From Solirubrobacteraceae bacterium (GTDB taxonomy: Bacteria > Actinomycetota > Thermoleophilia > Solirubrobacterales > Solirubrobacteraceae): 64,000 nt of DNA. The notes beneath the pieces are model-generated. The model ran no database searches. It was given only the letters and a program-made list of their open reading frames with translations, and was not told the origin of the DNA. Positions 16,745 to 25,380 of the stretch are shown piece after piece (position 1 is the stretch's first letter; each line of letters opens with the position of its first letter). The translations under genes and the position numbers were made by a program. The stretch lies in the NCBI GenBank assembly GCA_023230855.1, contig JALNWQ010000004.1:124001-188000 (forward strand). The letters run 5' to 3'.

Positions 16745-17200
16745 ATGAGTCGCACACGGCGGATCGCGATCGTCCAGGCGAGCTGGCACGCCGACCTCGT
16801 CGAGCGCGCGCGGGACGCGTTCCTCGACGAGATCGTCCGGCACGGCGTCGCGCGGGAGGACGTCGACGCCTACCCCGTGCCCGGCGCGTTCGAGCTGCCG
16901 CTGCACGCCAAGCGCCTGGCACGCACCGGCCGCTACGACGCGATCGTCGGGATGGCGCTCGTCGTCGACGGCGGCATCTACCGCCACGAGTTCGTCGCCG
17001 CCGCCGTCGTCGACGGCCTCATGCGCGTGCAGCTCGACACCGACGTGCCCGTGTTCTCCGTGTCGCTGACGCCGCACCACTTCCACGAGCACGAGGACCA
17101 CCGCCGGTTCTTCCACGAGCACCTCGTCGGCAAGGGCGCCGAGGCCGCCCGGGCCGTCGCCGCGACGCTCGACTCGCTCGACGGGATCGCCGCCGCCTGA
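16745..17200 (+). CDS. ribH: 6,7-dimethyl-8-ribityllumazine synthase, type 2
   Basis: The protein has 151 residues. It condenses the ribityl-aminouracil with 3,4-dihydroxy-2-butanone 4-phosphate in riboflavin synthesis. The substrate-binding VPGAFELP lies at 45-52, an aromatic stacking Trp is in QASWH near residue 14, and His81 lies in YRHEFV. The C-terminal run SLTPHHFHEHEDHRRFFHEH, with KG-x-EAA following, is the hallmark of the decameric RibH2 type known from Brucella and rhizobia; the common icosahedral form lacks it. No other rib gene and no FMN riboswitch is nearby, so it stands outside a riboflavin operon. It may be a second copy with a special role, as in Brucella. Confidence 0.92.
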   Translation: MSRTRRIAIVQASWHADLVERARDAFLDEIVRHGVAREDVDAYPVPGAFELPLHAKRLARTGRYDAIVGMALVVDGGIYRHEFVAAAVVDGLMRVQLDTDVPVFSVSLTPHHFHEHEDHRRFFHEHLVGKGAEAARAVAATLDSLDGIAAA

Positions 17201-17243
17201 CCCGCCGCGCGGTCCCGTCCGGACCGGGCCCTACCCTTGGTGC

Positions 17244-17444
17244 GTGCCCGGATCTCTCGACCTGCGCGACGTGTTCGCCGGACCGAGGTCCCGCCCGTTC
17301 GACGTCGGGCGCCCGCACGGACCGCTGCAGGATCTCGAGGCGCTGGCGATGGAGGTCGTCGTCGAGCTCGCGTCGTTCGTGCCCGAGCAGGCCCCGGACG
17401 TCGCCGACCCCGCCGACGTCACCCGGCCGCCGCACGACGGGTAG
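17244..17444 (+). CDS. Small hypothetical protein (66 aa)
   Basis: A 66-codon frame starts at a GTG and shows the G/C-ending codon bias of the neighbours. It contains GPLQDLEALAMEVVVELASF, a probable amphipathic helix, between Pro/Asp-rich ends. No signal peptide, membrane segment or known motif was recognised. It lies between ribH and an aminotransferase on the same strand. It could be real or a chance frame in GC-rich DNA. Confidence 0.4.
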   Translation: MPGSLDLRDVFAGPRSRPFDVGRPHGPLQDLEALAMEVVVELASFVPEQAPDVADPADVTRPPHDG

Positions 17445-17549
17445 GCGGTCCGCTCCCGGCCCCGCCCCTCGTCGCGGAGCCGGGGCCGGCCCGTCCGGCC
17501 ACCTCGGGGCCGCCGTCACCGATCGGGCGGGTCGGATTACCATCCGCGC

Positions 17550-18662
17550 ATGCCTGACGTGATCTCGTTCTCCCGAGGGGCCCCCTCCGCCGACATCGTC
17601 GACGTCGAGGGGCTCAAGCTCGCGGCGATCGAGGCGTTCGACACCGATCCCGCCGGGCTCACCGGCTACGGCACGTCGATCGGCTACGTCCCGCTGCGGC
17701 GCTGGATCGCCGAGAAGCACGGCGTGCCCGAGGACCACGTCCTGGTCACCAACGGGTCGATGCAGGCCGACGCGTTCCTCTTCGACGAGCTGATCTCGTC
17801 GGGCGACGCGGTCGTCGTCGAGCGGCCGACGTACGACCGCACGCTGCTGGGCCTCACCGCCCGCGGCGCCCACGTGCGGCTCATCGGCCTGGAGCCGGAC
17901 GGGATCGACGTCTCCGAGCTGCGCCGCGAGCTCGAGGCCGGCCTGCGACCGCGCCTGGCGCACGTCATCCCGACGTTCCAGAACCCCGGCGGGTCGACGC
18001 TGTCGCTGGCGAAGCGTCGCGAGCTCCTCGCGCTGGCGGAGGAGTTCGACTTCGTCGTGTTCGAGGACGACCCGTACTACGACGTGCGGTTCACCGGCGA
18101 GACGCTGCCGCGGATGCTCGACCTGCAGGACGGCGGCGCGGCGGCCACCGACGGCCGGATCGTCTACGCCTGCTCGTTCTCCAAGACGGTGTGCCCCGGC
18201 GTCCGCGTCGGCTACCTCGTCGGCCCGCCCGCGCTGATCAAGCGGATCGCGACCCGGGCGACGAACACGTACATCGCCCCGAGCCAGGTCGCGCAGGGCA
18301 TCGTCCACCGGTTCGTCAGCGGCGAGCGGTTCGCGCCCGCGCTCGAGACGGTCAAGGCCGCGCTGGCCGACCGGGCCACCCGGCTCGGAGCGGCGCTGAA
18401 GGAGCACCTGCCGCAGGCGCGGTTCGTGCAGCCCGAGGGCGGCTACTTCCTGTGGGTGGAGCTGCCGGAGGGCGAAGGCCACGACAGCGCCCGGATCGCC
18501 GCCGCCGCGGCCGAGCGGGGCGTGCAGATCGTCAAGGGCACCGACTTCCTCGTCGAGGGCGGCGAGAACGCGTTCCGCCTGGCCTACTCGGCCGTCCACG
18601 CCGACCGGGTCGACGAGGGCGTCCGGCGGCTGGCCGAGGCCGTCGCAGCCGCGCGCGGCTGA
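17550..18662 (+). CDS. PLP-dependent aminotransferase, class I/II (LysN/AAT-I like)
   Basis: The protein has 370 residues with the fold-type I layout. Substrate loop GYGTSIGYVPLRRWIAEKHG precedes the cofactor-stacking VERPTYDR. Asn in FQNPGGSTL contacts PLP, and DDPYYDVRF supplies the Asp-Tyr pair. The PLP Lys is in YACSFSKTVCPGVRVG near residue 212. The C-terminal Arg for the substrate carboxylate is in FRLAYS. Family members include 2-aminoadipate and aromatic aminotransferases and MocR-like catalytic domains without the HTH; the exact amino acid cannot be read. The gene stands between a small gene and the convergent MntR-like regulator. Confidence 0.9.
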   Translation: MPDVISFSRGAPSADIVDVEGLKLAAIEAFDTDPAGLTGYGTSIGYVPLRRWIAEKHGVPEDHVLVTNGSMQADAFLFDELISSGDAVVVERPTYDRTLLGLTARGAHVRLIGLEPDGIDVSELRRELEAGLRPRLAHVIPTFQNPGGSTLSLAKRRELLALAEEFDFVVFEDDPYYDVRFTGETLPRMLDLQDGGAAATDGRIVYACSFSKTVCPGVRVGYLVGPPALIKRIATRATNTYIAPSQVAQGIVHRFVSGERFAPALETVKAALADRATRLGAALKEHLPQARFVQPEGGYFLWVELPEGEGHDSARIAAAAAERGVQIVKGTDFLVEGGENAFRLAYSAVHADRVDEGVRRLAEAVAAARG

Positions 18663-18710
18663 GCGACCCCCGCGGCGGGGGCACGCGTCCCCGCCGCCCG
18701 AGCCGCCGCG

Positions 18711-19427
18711 TCAGCGGCCGAACGCGACCTGCTCGAGGACGACCTCGGGCGGCAGGCCGACGCGCAGCGGCGGCGACGGATCGGCCGACACCGACACCGT
18801 CTCGGCCGCGCTGTGGGTGAGGCTGTGGCGGACGCCGCCGGCGCTCTCGACGACGACGTGCTCGTCGTCGCGCTCCACGACCACGCCCTCCATCCCCGGC
18901 GTGATGCCGGTGCCGTACAGGTAGTGCAGGACCGACTCGGCCTCGTTCTCGAACCGCAGGACCTTGACCTTGGCCTGCAGCTCGACGTCGGCCAGCGGCG
19001 CGCCCGGCAGGCGCTTGCCGACCTCGATGGGATGCCCGTGCGGGCAGGTCGTCGCGTCGCCGATCGCCTCGCGCATGCCCTGCGCGATCGCGGGGCTCAT
19101 CGCGTGCTCCATCCGCTCGGCCTCCTCGTGGACCTCGTGCCACGGGATGCCCAGCACGTCGGTGAGGAACCGCTCGACGAGGCGGTGTCGGCTGACGACG
19201 CTCTCGGCGACCTGCAGCCCGTGGTCGGTGAACGCGATCCGCTTGCGCGCGTCGCGGGTGATGAGCCCGTCGGCCTCCAGGCGGCGCACCATCTCGTGCA
19301 CCGTCGGCGCCGACAGGAGCATCGCCCGGGCGACGTTCGCCGCCGTCAGCGGCAGCTCCACCTCGTGGAGCCAGTACAGCGTCTCGAGGTACTCCTCTTC
19401 GCCCGCGGTCGGGTGATGATCGGCCAT
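18711..19427 (-). CDS. DtxR-family metalloregulator, MntR-like
   Basis: The protein has 238 residues from the ATG at 19427. The winged helix (about 8-65) includes NVARAMLLSAPTVHEMVRRLEADGLI. The metal-binding and dimer domain follows, and the C-terminal about 80 residues are an SH3-like FeoA domain. In iron-type IdeR the key ligand is Cys102. Here the matching segment reads HEEAERMEHAMS, with Glu at that position, and the N-terminal ligand Met is replaced in EEEYLE. Both changes are those of manganese-type MntR. A Mn(II)-responsive repressor is therefore the best call. No transporter gene is adjacent, so the targets lie elsewhere. Confidence 0.85.
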   Translation of the reverse strand: MADHHPTAGEEEYLETLYWLHEVELPLTAANVARAMLLSAPTVHEMVRRLEADGLITRDARKRIAFTDHGLQVAESVVSRHRLVERFLTDVLGIPWHEVHEEAERMEHAMSPAIAQGMREAIGDATTCPHGHPIEVGKRLPGAPLADVELQAKVKVLRFENEAESVLHYLYGTGITPGMEGVVVERDDEHVVVESAGGVRHSLTHSAAETVSVSADPSPPLRVGLPPEVVLEQVAFGR

Positions 19428-19531
19428 GGGGCCATCGTACCCCGGCGCGCGGGACCGCAAGCGACCGTCGGACGCCCGACGGCCACCCGCATCGTTCCCG
19501 GCCGACGGGCGCGGCCCGGTACCCTTGGGCC

Positions 19532-19747
19532 ATGTCCTCGTTCGACACCTCCTCCTCCGGTGGTGGGTCCCGGATCGGTAGTGGCCTGACGGCCATCGGA
19601 GCCATCGTCGCGATCATCGCGATCTTCGTCGTCATCAAGTTCATCGCCGGGATCATCTCCACGCTGATCACCGCCGCGATCGTCCTGGGCGTCGCCTGGG
19701 TCGCCTGGAAGATCTTCGGCCCTGAGCCGAAGTCCAAGACGCCCTGA
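19532..19747 (+). CDS. Small single-pass or hairpin membrane protein (71 aa)
   Basis: A Ser/Gly-rich N-terminus (SSFDTSSSGGGS) is followed by two adjoining hydrophobic stretches, LTAIGAIVAIIAIFVVIKFI and LITAAIVLGVAWVAWKIFG, and a short charged tail. Codon bias is that of the host. The gene lies 20 bp before glycerate kinase and may be co-transcribed with it. No family was recognised. Confidence 0.7.
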   Translation: MSSFDTSSSGGGSRIGSGLTAIGAIVAIIAIFVVIKFIAGIISTLITAAIVLGVAWVAWKIFGPEPKSKTP

Positions 19748-19767
19748 CGTCGTCCCGCGGACCGGGC

Positions 19768-20778
19768 GTGACCGAGCGCCCGGTCCTCGTCGCGCCCGAC
19801 GCGTTCAAGGGCACGCTCACCGCGGCCCGCGTCGCCGGGGCGATCGGCCGCGGACTGGAGTCCGCCGGACTGCGCCCACCCGACCTCTGCCCCGTCGCCG
19901 ACGGCGGCGAGGGCACCGCCACCGTCCTGCTGCTCGGCCTGGGTGGCGAGGCGCGCGGCGCGACCGTCACCGACCCGCTCGGGCGCCCACGCGGCGCCGG
20001 GTTCGCGATCGTCGAGGACGGCGGCGCCGCGGTCGTCGACGTCGCCGAGGCCACCGGGCTGCCGCTCCTGGCGCCGTCGGAGCGCGATCCGCTCGTCGCG
20101 TCGAGCCGCGGCACCGGCGAGCTCCTGGCCGTCGCCGCGCGATCCGGCGTCGACGTCGTCCTGCTCGCCTGCGGCGGCAGCGCCACCGTCGACGGCGGCG
20201 TCGGCGCCCTCGCCGCGCTCGACGACGCCGGGGTGCGGTTCGGTCAGCCGCACGGCCCGGCGCTCGTCTGCCTCTGCGACGTGCGCACCCCGTGGGAGGA
20301 GGCCGCGGACCGGTTCGGCCCCCAGAAGGGCGCGACCGACGCGACGCTGCCCGAGCTGCGCCGCCGGATGCACGCCGTGGCCGACCGGCTGCCGCGCGAC
20401 CCGCGCGGACGATCCGGAACCGGGGCCGCCGGCGGCCTGTCCGGCGCGCTCTGGTCGGCGCACGACGCGCGCCTGGAGCCCGGCGCGCCGTTCGTCCTCG
20501 ACGCGCTCGGCGTGCGCGAGCGGATCGCCGCGAGCCGGGCGGTCGTCGTCGGCGAGGGCCGACTCGACGCCACGACGCTCGAGGGCAAGGCGGTGTCGGC
20601 GGTCGCCGTCGAGGCGCGCCGGGCCGGGGTCCCGTGCATCGCGATCGTCGGCGAGGACGCGCTCGATCCCGCGGACGCGCGCCGCATCGGCCTGCACGAC
20701 GTCGTGCAGGCCGGCGACCCCGCCGCGATCGAGGGGGCGGCCGCCACCGTCGCCGGGCGACTCGACGCGTACCGCTGA
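19768..20778 (+). CDS. glxK: Glycerate kinase (GlxK/GarK family)
   Basis: The protein has 336 residues from a GTG 20 bp after the small membrane gene. It carries the family markers APDAFKGTLTA at the N-terminus, PVADGGEGT, GSRGTGELL-like and CGGSATVDGG, FGPQKGA and GTGAAGGLSGAL, and VVVGEGRLDATTLEGKA near the C-terminus. It phosphorylates D-glycerate, yielding 2-phosphoglycerate in this family, and links glyoxylate or serine breakdown to glycolysis. gpsA follows 131 bp downstream on the same strand and pyruvate kinase is 7 kb away, so the region is rich in three-carbon metabolism. Confidence 0.93.
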   Translation: MTERPVLVAPDAFKGTLTAARVAGAIGRGLESAGLRPPDLCPVADGGEGTATVLLLGLGGEARGATVTDPLGRPRGAGFAIVEDGGAAVVDVAEATGLPLLAPSERDPLVASSRGTGELLAVAARSGVDVVLLACGGSATVDGGVGALAALDDAGVRFGQPHGPALVCLCDVRTPWEEAADRFGPQKGATDATLPELRRRMHAVADRLPRDPRGRSGTGAAGGLSGALWSAHDARLEPGAPFVLDALGVRERIAASRAVVVGEGRLDATTLEGKAVSAVAVEARRAGVPCIAIVGEDALDPADARRIGLHDVVQAGDPAAIEGAAATVAGRLDAYR

Positions 20779-20909
20779 CCGCGCCCGGGGGTAGGAGAGG
20801 GTGGACCGGGCCACGCCCGACCCCGCGCTCCGCGCCGATGGGGCGTGGGACGTCTCGACTAGTCTTCACGCCGCCGCTCCCGCCCGACCGCGGCCGGCCG
20901 CCCGCCTGC

Positions 20910-22286
20910 ATGACCGACCGCTCCCGCCTGCCCGCCGCCCCCACCCGCGGCGTGGCCCTCCCCAATCCGCTGGGCCGCCGGGCGGTCGTCATCGGCGCCG
21001 GATCGTTCGGGACCGCGGTGGCGGTGCTGCTCGCCCGGGGCGGGTTCCGCACCACGCTGCAGACGCGCACCGCCGAGCAGGCCGAGCAGCTCCGCGAGGC
21101 CGGCGAGAACGCCCGCTACCTCGCCGGGGTGCCGCTACCGCAGAACCTGCGGATCGACACCATCGACGCCGGCCCGGGCCGGGCGGAGTTCGTCTTCCTC
21201 GGGGTGCCGTCCGCCCACCTCGGCGACGCCGTCGACCGGCTCGAGGCGGGCGGCCTGGGACCGCGGGCGAAGGTCGTGTCGCTGAGCAAGGGCCTCGTGC
21301 CGCCACACGGCGTGTCGCCGACCGCGCTGCTGTCCGACCGGTTCGGCGCGAGCCGGGTGGCGTGCATCGGCGGCCCCGCCCACGCGCGCGAGATGGTGAA
21401 CCACGGCGCCGGGCTCGTCGCGTCGTCGACCGACGAGGAGCTGGCGGCGACGATCGCGGCCGTGTTCCTCCGGGCCGGGGTCGTGTGCGAGCACACCGAC
21501 GACCCGACGGGGGTCGAGCTCGCGGGCGCCGCGAAGAACGCTGCGGCGCTGGCGGCCGGGGCGACCGAGGGCCAGGGGCTCAACGCCGCCGGGGCGGCCG
21601 CCGGCCACATCTTCACCGAGGTCTGGCGGCTCGCCGAGCGGCAGGGCGCCCACCCGTCGAGCTTCATCGGCCTGGCGGGCACCGGCGACCTCGTCGCCAC
21701 CGCGCTCGCCCCCCAGAGCCGCAACCGTCGCGCGGGCGAGCTCCTCGCCGCCGGGGTGCCCGGGGCCGAGATCCCGGGCCGCGTCGGCCAGGCGATCGAG
21801 GCGTTCGAGTCGGTGCCGCTCCTCTCCGAGGCGCTGCGGCGCAACGGGATCGACGCGCCCGTCACCACCGGCCTCGTCCAGCTCATCCACGGGACCGTGC
21901 CGCTGGAGGAGTGGGTGGCGCTCGTCCGCACCACCGTCCCACCCCCCGCCCGCTGGGGCGGCGGCGAGCGGGCCGGCCGACTGCGGCGCTGGTGGTCCGG
22001 CCTGCTCCGGGCGCTCGGCCTGCGCCGCGATCCCGCCCCGGCGCTGCCCGCCCCCGCCCGCGTGGCGCCGGCCCTGCCCGTCGGCGCGGGCGGCGACGCG
22101 GCGGAGCGCGACGCCCGTCCACGCGGCGAGCCGACCTCGACGGACGCGCCGGGGTCGACGTCCGGCGGCGGCCCCGGCGCCGACGGCCCGACGGTCACGG
22201 CGGCCGCCTCCGACGTCGACGACGCGCCCTCGTCCGGGACGGCGTCGGCCGCCCCCGACCACCGGCCGCCCGGCGACGGCGCCTGA
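20910..22286 (+). CDS. gpsA: Glycerol-3-phosphate dehydrogenase [NAD(P)+] with long disordered tail
   Basis: The protein has 458 residues, about 110 more than usual. The core (about 20-345) is standard: NAD(P)-binding VVIGAGSFGTAVAVLLA, the conserved SKGL and IGGPAHA motifs, the catalytic Lys in ELAGAAKNAAALAAG, GLAGTGDLVATA and SQNRRAGELLA-like text. It makes sn-glycerol 3-phosphate for phospholipids from dihydroxyacetone phosphate. The extra C-terminus (about 350-458) starts with an Arg/Trp-rich helix and then becomes Pro/Ala/Gly/Ser/Thr-rich and acidic. It is predicted disordered, with no match I recognise. Codon bias is uniform across the tail, so fusion with foreign DNA is unlikely. Confidence 0.93.
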   Translation: MTDRSRLPAAPTRGVALPNPLGRRAVVIGAGSFGTAVAVLLARGGFRTTLQTRTAEQAEQLREAGENARYLAGVPLPQNLRIDTIDAGPGRAEFVFLGVPSAHLGDAVDRLEAGGLGPRAKVVSLSKGLVPPHGVSPTALLSDRFGASRVACIGGPAHAREMVNHGAGLVASSTDEELAATIAAVFLRAGVVCEHTDDPTGVELAGAAKNAAALAAGATEGQGLNAAGAAAGHIFTEVWRLAERQGAHPSSFIGLAGTGDLVATALAPQSRNRRAGELLAAGVPGAEIPGRVGQAIEAFESVPLLSEALRRNGIDAPVTTGLVQLIHGTVPLEEWVALVRTTVPPPARWGGGERAGRLRRWWSGLLRALGLRRDPAPALPAPARVAPALPVGAGGDAAERDARPRGEPTSTDAPGSTSGGGPGADGPTVTAAASDVDDAPSSGTASAAPDHRPPGDGA

Positions 22287-22361
22287 CCACCGGCCACCCC
22301 CTCGGGGGGTGGACACCGTATAGCGCGGGGGACCCGTTCGGCGACACTAGGATCCCCCCTG

Positions 22362-25208
22362 GTGGAGCGCCTACGGGAGCGGGAGCTGTTCGACCGGGAC
22401 CGCGAGGTCCTCGTCCTCCGCGACGCCGTCGCGACCGCCGCGACCGGCGACGGCACCCTGGTCCTCGTCGACGGCCCGGCCGGGATCGGCAAGACCGCGC
22501 TCACCGCGCGGGCGCTCGAGACCGCGCGCGACGCCGGCCTGACCGTCATGCGGGGCCGCGGCGCCCCGCGCGAGGCGGGCTTCGCCTTCGGCGTCGTCCG
22601 GCAGCTGTTCGAGCCCGCGCTCGCGGCGCTCGACCCGGCCGCCCGGGAGCAGGCGTTCGCGGGCGCCGCGCGGCAGGCGTCCGTCCTCTTCGACGCCGTC
22701 GATCCCGAGGCCGAGGTCCCGCAGGACGCCGGGTTCACGATCCTCCACGGGCTCTACTGGCTCGTCGTCAACCTCACGCGGGACGCCCCGCTGCTCATCG
22801 CCGTCGACGACGCGCAGTGGGCCGACCCCCCGTCACGTCGGTGGATCGAGCACCTCGCCCGGCGGCTCGAGGGCGTGGCGGCGACGCTGCTCCTCGCCCA
22901 CCGGCCGGGCGAGGTCGCCGCCGCCGACGACCTGGCCCGCGATCTCGCCCGCGAGCCGACCGCGGTCCCGCTCCCGCTCGGCCCGCTGAGCCCCGCCGCC
23001 ACCGGTCGGCTCGTGCGCGCCGCGTTCGACGAGGACGCCGACGACGCGTTCTGCGCGGCGTGCCACGCGGCGACCGGCGGCAATCCCCTGCTCGTGCGCC
23101 AGACGACCGGCGAGCTCGCCCGCCGTGGCATCGCGCCGGCCGCGGCGACCGCCGGCGGGATGACCGACCTCATGGCGTCCGCGATCGCCGAGCTCGTCGC
23201 GTCGCGCCTGCGGACGGTCGGACCGGACGGGATCGAGCTCGTCGCCGCACTGTGCGTGCTCGGCCAGCCCGCGGACCGGGACCTCGCGGAGCGGGTCGCC
23301 GGCCTCGCGCCGGACGCGGCCGCCGCGGCGGTCCGTCGCCTGCAGGCGCTCGACGTCGTCGCGCCCGGATCGGAGCTCGAGTTCAGCCACCCGCTCGTCC
23401 ACGCCGCCGTCGAGCAACACCTGGGTTCCGACCTCGTCGCGCAGAGCCACCGCCGCGCCGCCGAGCAGCTCGCCGCGTCGGGCGCGTCGGCGGACGTCGT
23501 CGCGCCCCACCTCATGCTCGCGCCGCCGGCGGGCGATCCGCGGACGGTCGCGACGCTCCAGTCCGCCGCGCACGCCGCCGCCGCCCGCGGCGCCGCCGAC
23601 ACCGCCCGCACGATGCTCGACCGGGCGTTGGCCGAGCCGCCGGCGACCCCGGCCGCCGCCGCCCGGGTCCGGCACCAGCTCGGGGTCCTCGCATCGCACT
23701 CCGACATGGCCGCCGCGGTGCCGATCCTCACCGAGGCGCTCGACGCCACGGTCGACGCCCATCCGCGGGCCCGAATCGCGATGGACCTCGCGGCGCCGCT
23801 GCTCATCGGCCTGCGCACGCGGGAGTCGGTGGAGCGGCTCGACGCCGCCCGGGCCGTGCTCGACCCCGACGACGAGCTCGCCGGCGCGCTCGAGGCGACC
23901 GCCCTGTCCAACGCCCAGTGGGACCTGGAGATGGGCGACGAGCTGGCGGAGCGCCTCGCCCGGGCCCGTCGCCTGGCGCGACCCGACACCCCGGTCGGCC
24001 GGCTCGTCCTCCTGCTCGACGGCGTGCACGACGTCATCACCGTCGGCGCGCCCGGGCTCGACGGGGTGCGCGCCGCGCTCGACGCGGGCCTCATCGACGA
24101 CGTCGGCGCCCACGGCCCGCCGTTCGGGCTGGGCTGCGTGACGCTCGCGCTCGGAGGCGACCCGGCGGGGGCGTCGCGGCACGCCGAGGCGGCGGAGCGC
24201 GAGATCGCGCGCACGGGATCACCGGTCGCCGTGTCGCACCTGTCGAACATCCGCGCCGCGCTGCACGTGTACCGCGGCGCGCCGGCGGACGCCGAGGCCG
24301 AGGCGACCCACGGCCTGGAGGCGGCGGTGGTCCCGATGGGCCTGCCGACGCTCGTCGGGTCGCTCGTCGACGCGCTCGTCGCCCGCGGCGACACCGAGCG
24401 CGCCGCGGAGCGGCTGGCCCGGTACGGCGGTCACGGGCCGCTCCCGCCGCTCCTCGGGTGCCTGCTGCTCCTCGGCAGTCGCATCCGCCTGCGGGAGGCC
24501 CGAGGCGACCACGTCGGTGCGCTGGAGGACTGCGACCTCGCGGCGTCGTGGATGCGCATGGCGGGCGCCACGAGCGCCCTGCCGGTCCTCTGGCAACCGC
24601 ACGCGTCGGCATGCCACCTGGCGCTCGGCGACCGCACCGAGGCGCGCCGCCTGGCCGACGAGGGCGTCGACGTCGCCGACCGGTTCGGCGAGCCGCGGGC
24701 ACGGGCGATCGCGCGGATCGCGCGCGCACGCTGCGCCCCGGACCGTGAGCGGCGCGCGATGCTCGCCGAGGCCGCGACGCTCGCGCGGGACGCCGACGCC
24801 CGGGTCGTCCTCGCCACCGCCCGGGTCGCCGAGGGCGTCGCGCTGCTCGCGGCCGGGCGGGCGCCGGAGGCCCGCGAGGCGCTGCGGGCGGGCCACGAGG
24901 TCGCGGTGCGCTGCGGCGCGGCCACGGTCGCGGACGAGGCCCACGCGGCGCTCGTCGCGAGCGGCGCCCGACCCCGGCGCGCGTCGCCGGTCGGGCCGTC
25001 CGCCCTGACCCCCGCCGAGCTGCGGGTGGCGCGGGTCGCCGCCGCCGGACGCTCCAACCGCGAGGCCGCCGAGCAGCTGTTCATCACGGTGAAGACCGTG
25101 GAGATGCACCTCAGCAGCAGCTACCGCAAGCTCGGGATCCGGTCGCGGTCGCAGCTGTCCGTCGCGCTCGACGGCGGCGTCGACCCGCCCCGACCGATCG
25201 GGGCGTGA
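22362..25208 (+). CDS. LuxR-family transcriptional regulator with AAA/STAND ATPase (LAL type)
   Basis: The protein has 948 residues. The Walker A motif is GPAGIGKT at 38-45. Walker B-like text is APLLIAVDDAQWADPPS. The central part (about 330-860) is a long alpha-helical region with TPR-like Ala-rich repeats. The C-terminus (about 885-940) is a LuxR helix-turn-helix: LTPAELRVARVAAAGRSNRE, then EQLFITVKTVEMHLSSSYRKLG. Such large ATP-binding LuxR (LAL, MalT-like) regulators respond to small ligands and activate nearby operons. A well-formed promoter with repeats lies 60-120 bp behind the gene, before a secreted protein, which makes that gene its first candidate target. Confidence 0.9.
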   Translation: MERLRERELFDRDREVLVLRDAVATAATGDGTLVLVDGPAGIGKTALTARALETARDAGLTVMRGRGAPREAGFAFGVVRQLFEPALAALDPAAREQAFAGAARQASVLFDAVDPEAEVPQDAGFTILHGLYWLVVNLTRDAPLLIAVDDAQWADPPSRRWIEHLARRLEGVAATLLLAHRPGEVAAADDLARDLAREPTAVPLPLGPLSPAATGRLVRAAFDEDADDAFCAACHAATGGNPLLVRQTTGELARRGIAPAAATAGGMTDLMASAIAELVASRLRTVGPDGIELVAALCVLGQPADRDLAERVAGLAPDAAAAAVRRLQALDVVAPGSELEFSHPLVHAAVEQHLGSDLVAQSHRRAAEQLAASGASADVVAPHLMLAPPAGDPRTVATLQSAAHAAAARGAADTARTMLDRALAEPPATPAAAARVRHQLGVLASHSDMAAAVPILTEALDATVDAHPRARIAMDLAAPLLIGLRTRESVERLDAARAVLDPDDELAGALEATALSNAQWDLEMGDELAERLARARRLARPDTPVGRLVLLLDGVHDVITVGAPGLDGVRAALDAGLIDDVGAHGPPFGLGCVTLALGGDPAGASRHAEAAEREIARTGSPVAVSHLSNIRAALHVYRGAPADAEAEATHGLEAAVVPMGLPTLVGSLVDALVARGDTERAAERLARYGGHGPLPPLLGCLLLLGSRIRLREARGDHVGALEDCDLAASWMRMAGATSALPVLWQPHASACHLALGDRTEARRLADEGVDVADRFGEPRARAIARIARARCAPDRERRAMLAEAATLARDADARVVLATARVAEGVALLAAGRAPEAREALRAGHEVAVRCGAATVADEAHAALVASGARPRRASPVGPSALTPAELRVARVAAAGRSNREAAEQLFITVKTVEMHLSSSYRKLGIRSRSQLSVALDGGVDPPRPIGA

Positions 25209-25265
25209 GCGCCGGCGGCGACGAGGCCGGGCGCCGGATCCGGTCCCCACCCGGGGCCGCGGCCG

Positions 25266-25325
25266 AATCCCAGGGGTAATCCCAGGGGTCGCAGGGGTGA
25301 CGTGGCCGACCGGCCGCCATATAAC
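25266..25325 (+). promoter_or_regulatory. Promoter with tandem AATCCCAGGGGT operator repeats
   Basis: AATCCCAGGGGT is repeated in tandem at 25266-25277 and 25278-25289, with a third partial copy (CGCAGGGGT, 25290-25298). The -35-like GTGACG (25297-25302) and the -10 TATAAC (25320-25325) are separated by exactly 17 bp. This is one of the clearest sigma-70-like promoters in the window, and it faces the secreted protein gene at 25381. Repeats overlapping the -35 are the usual binding place for an activator such as the adjacent LuxR protein. The link is inferred. Confidence 0.6.
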
Positions 25326-25380
25326 CGGGTGGCCCACCGGCGTCCCCGGTCGCCGGGTCCCGTCCCGAAGGAATCCCCCC

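Noticed and set aside
20801..24748. Plus-strand open frame of 1315 codons
   Set aside because: It overlaps gpsA and the LuxR gene in another frame and consists of Arg/Pro/Ala text without motifs.
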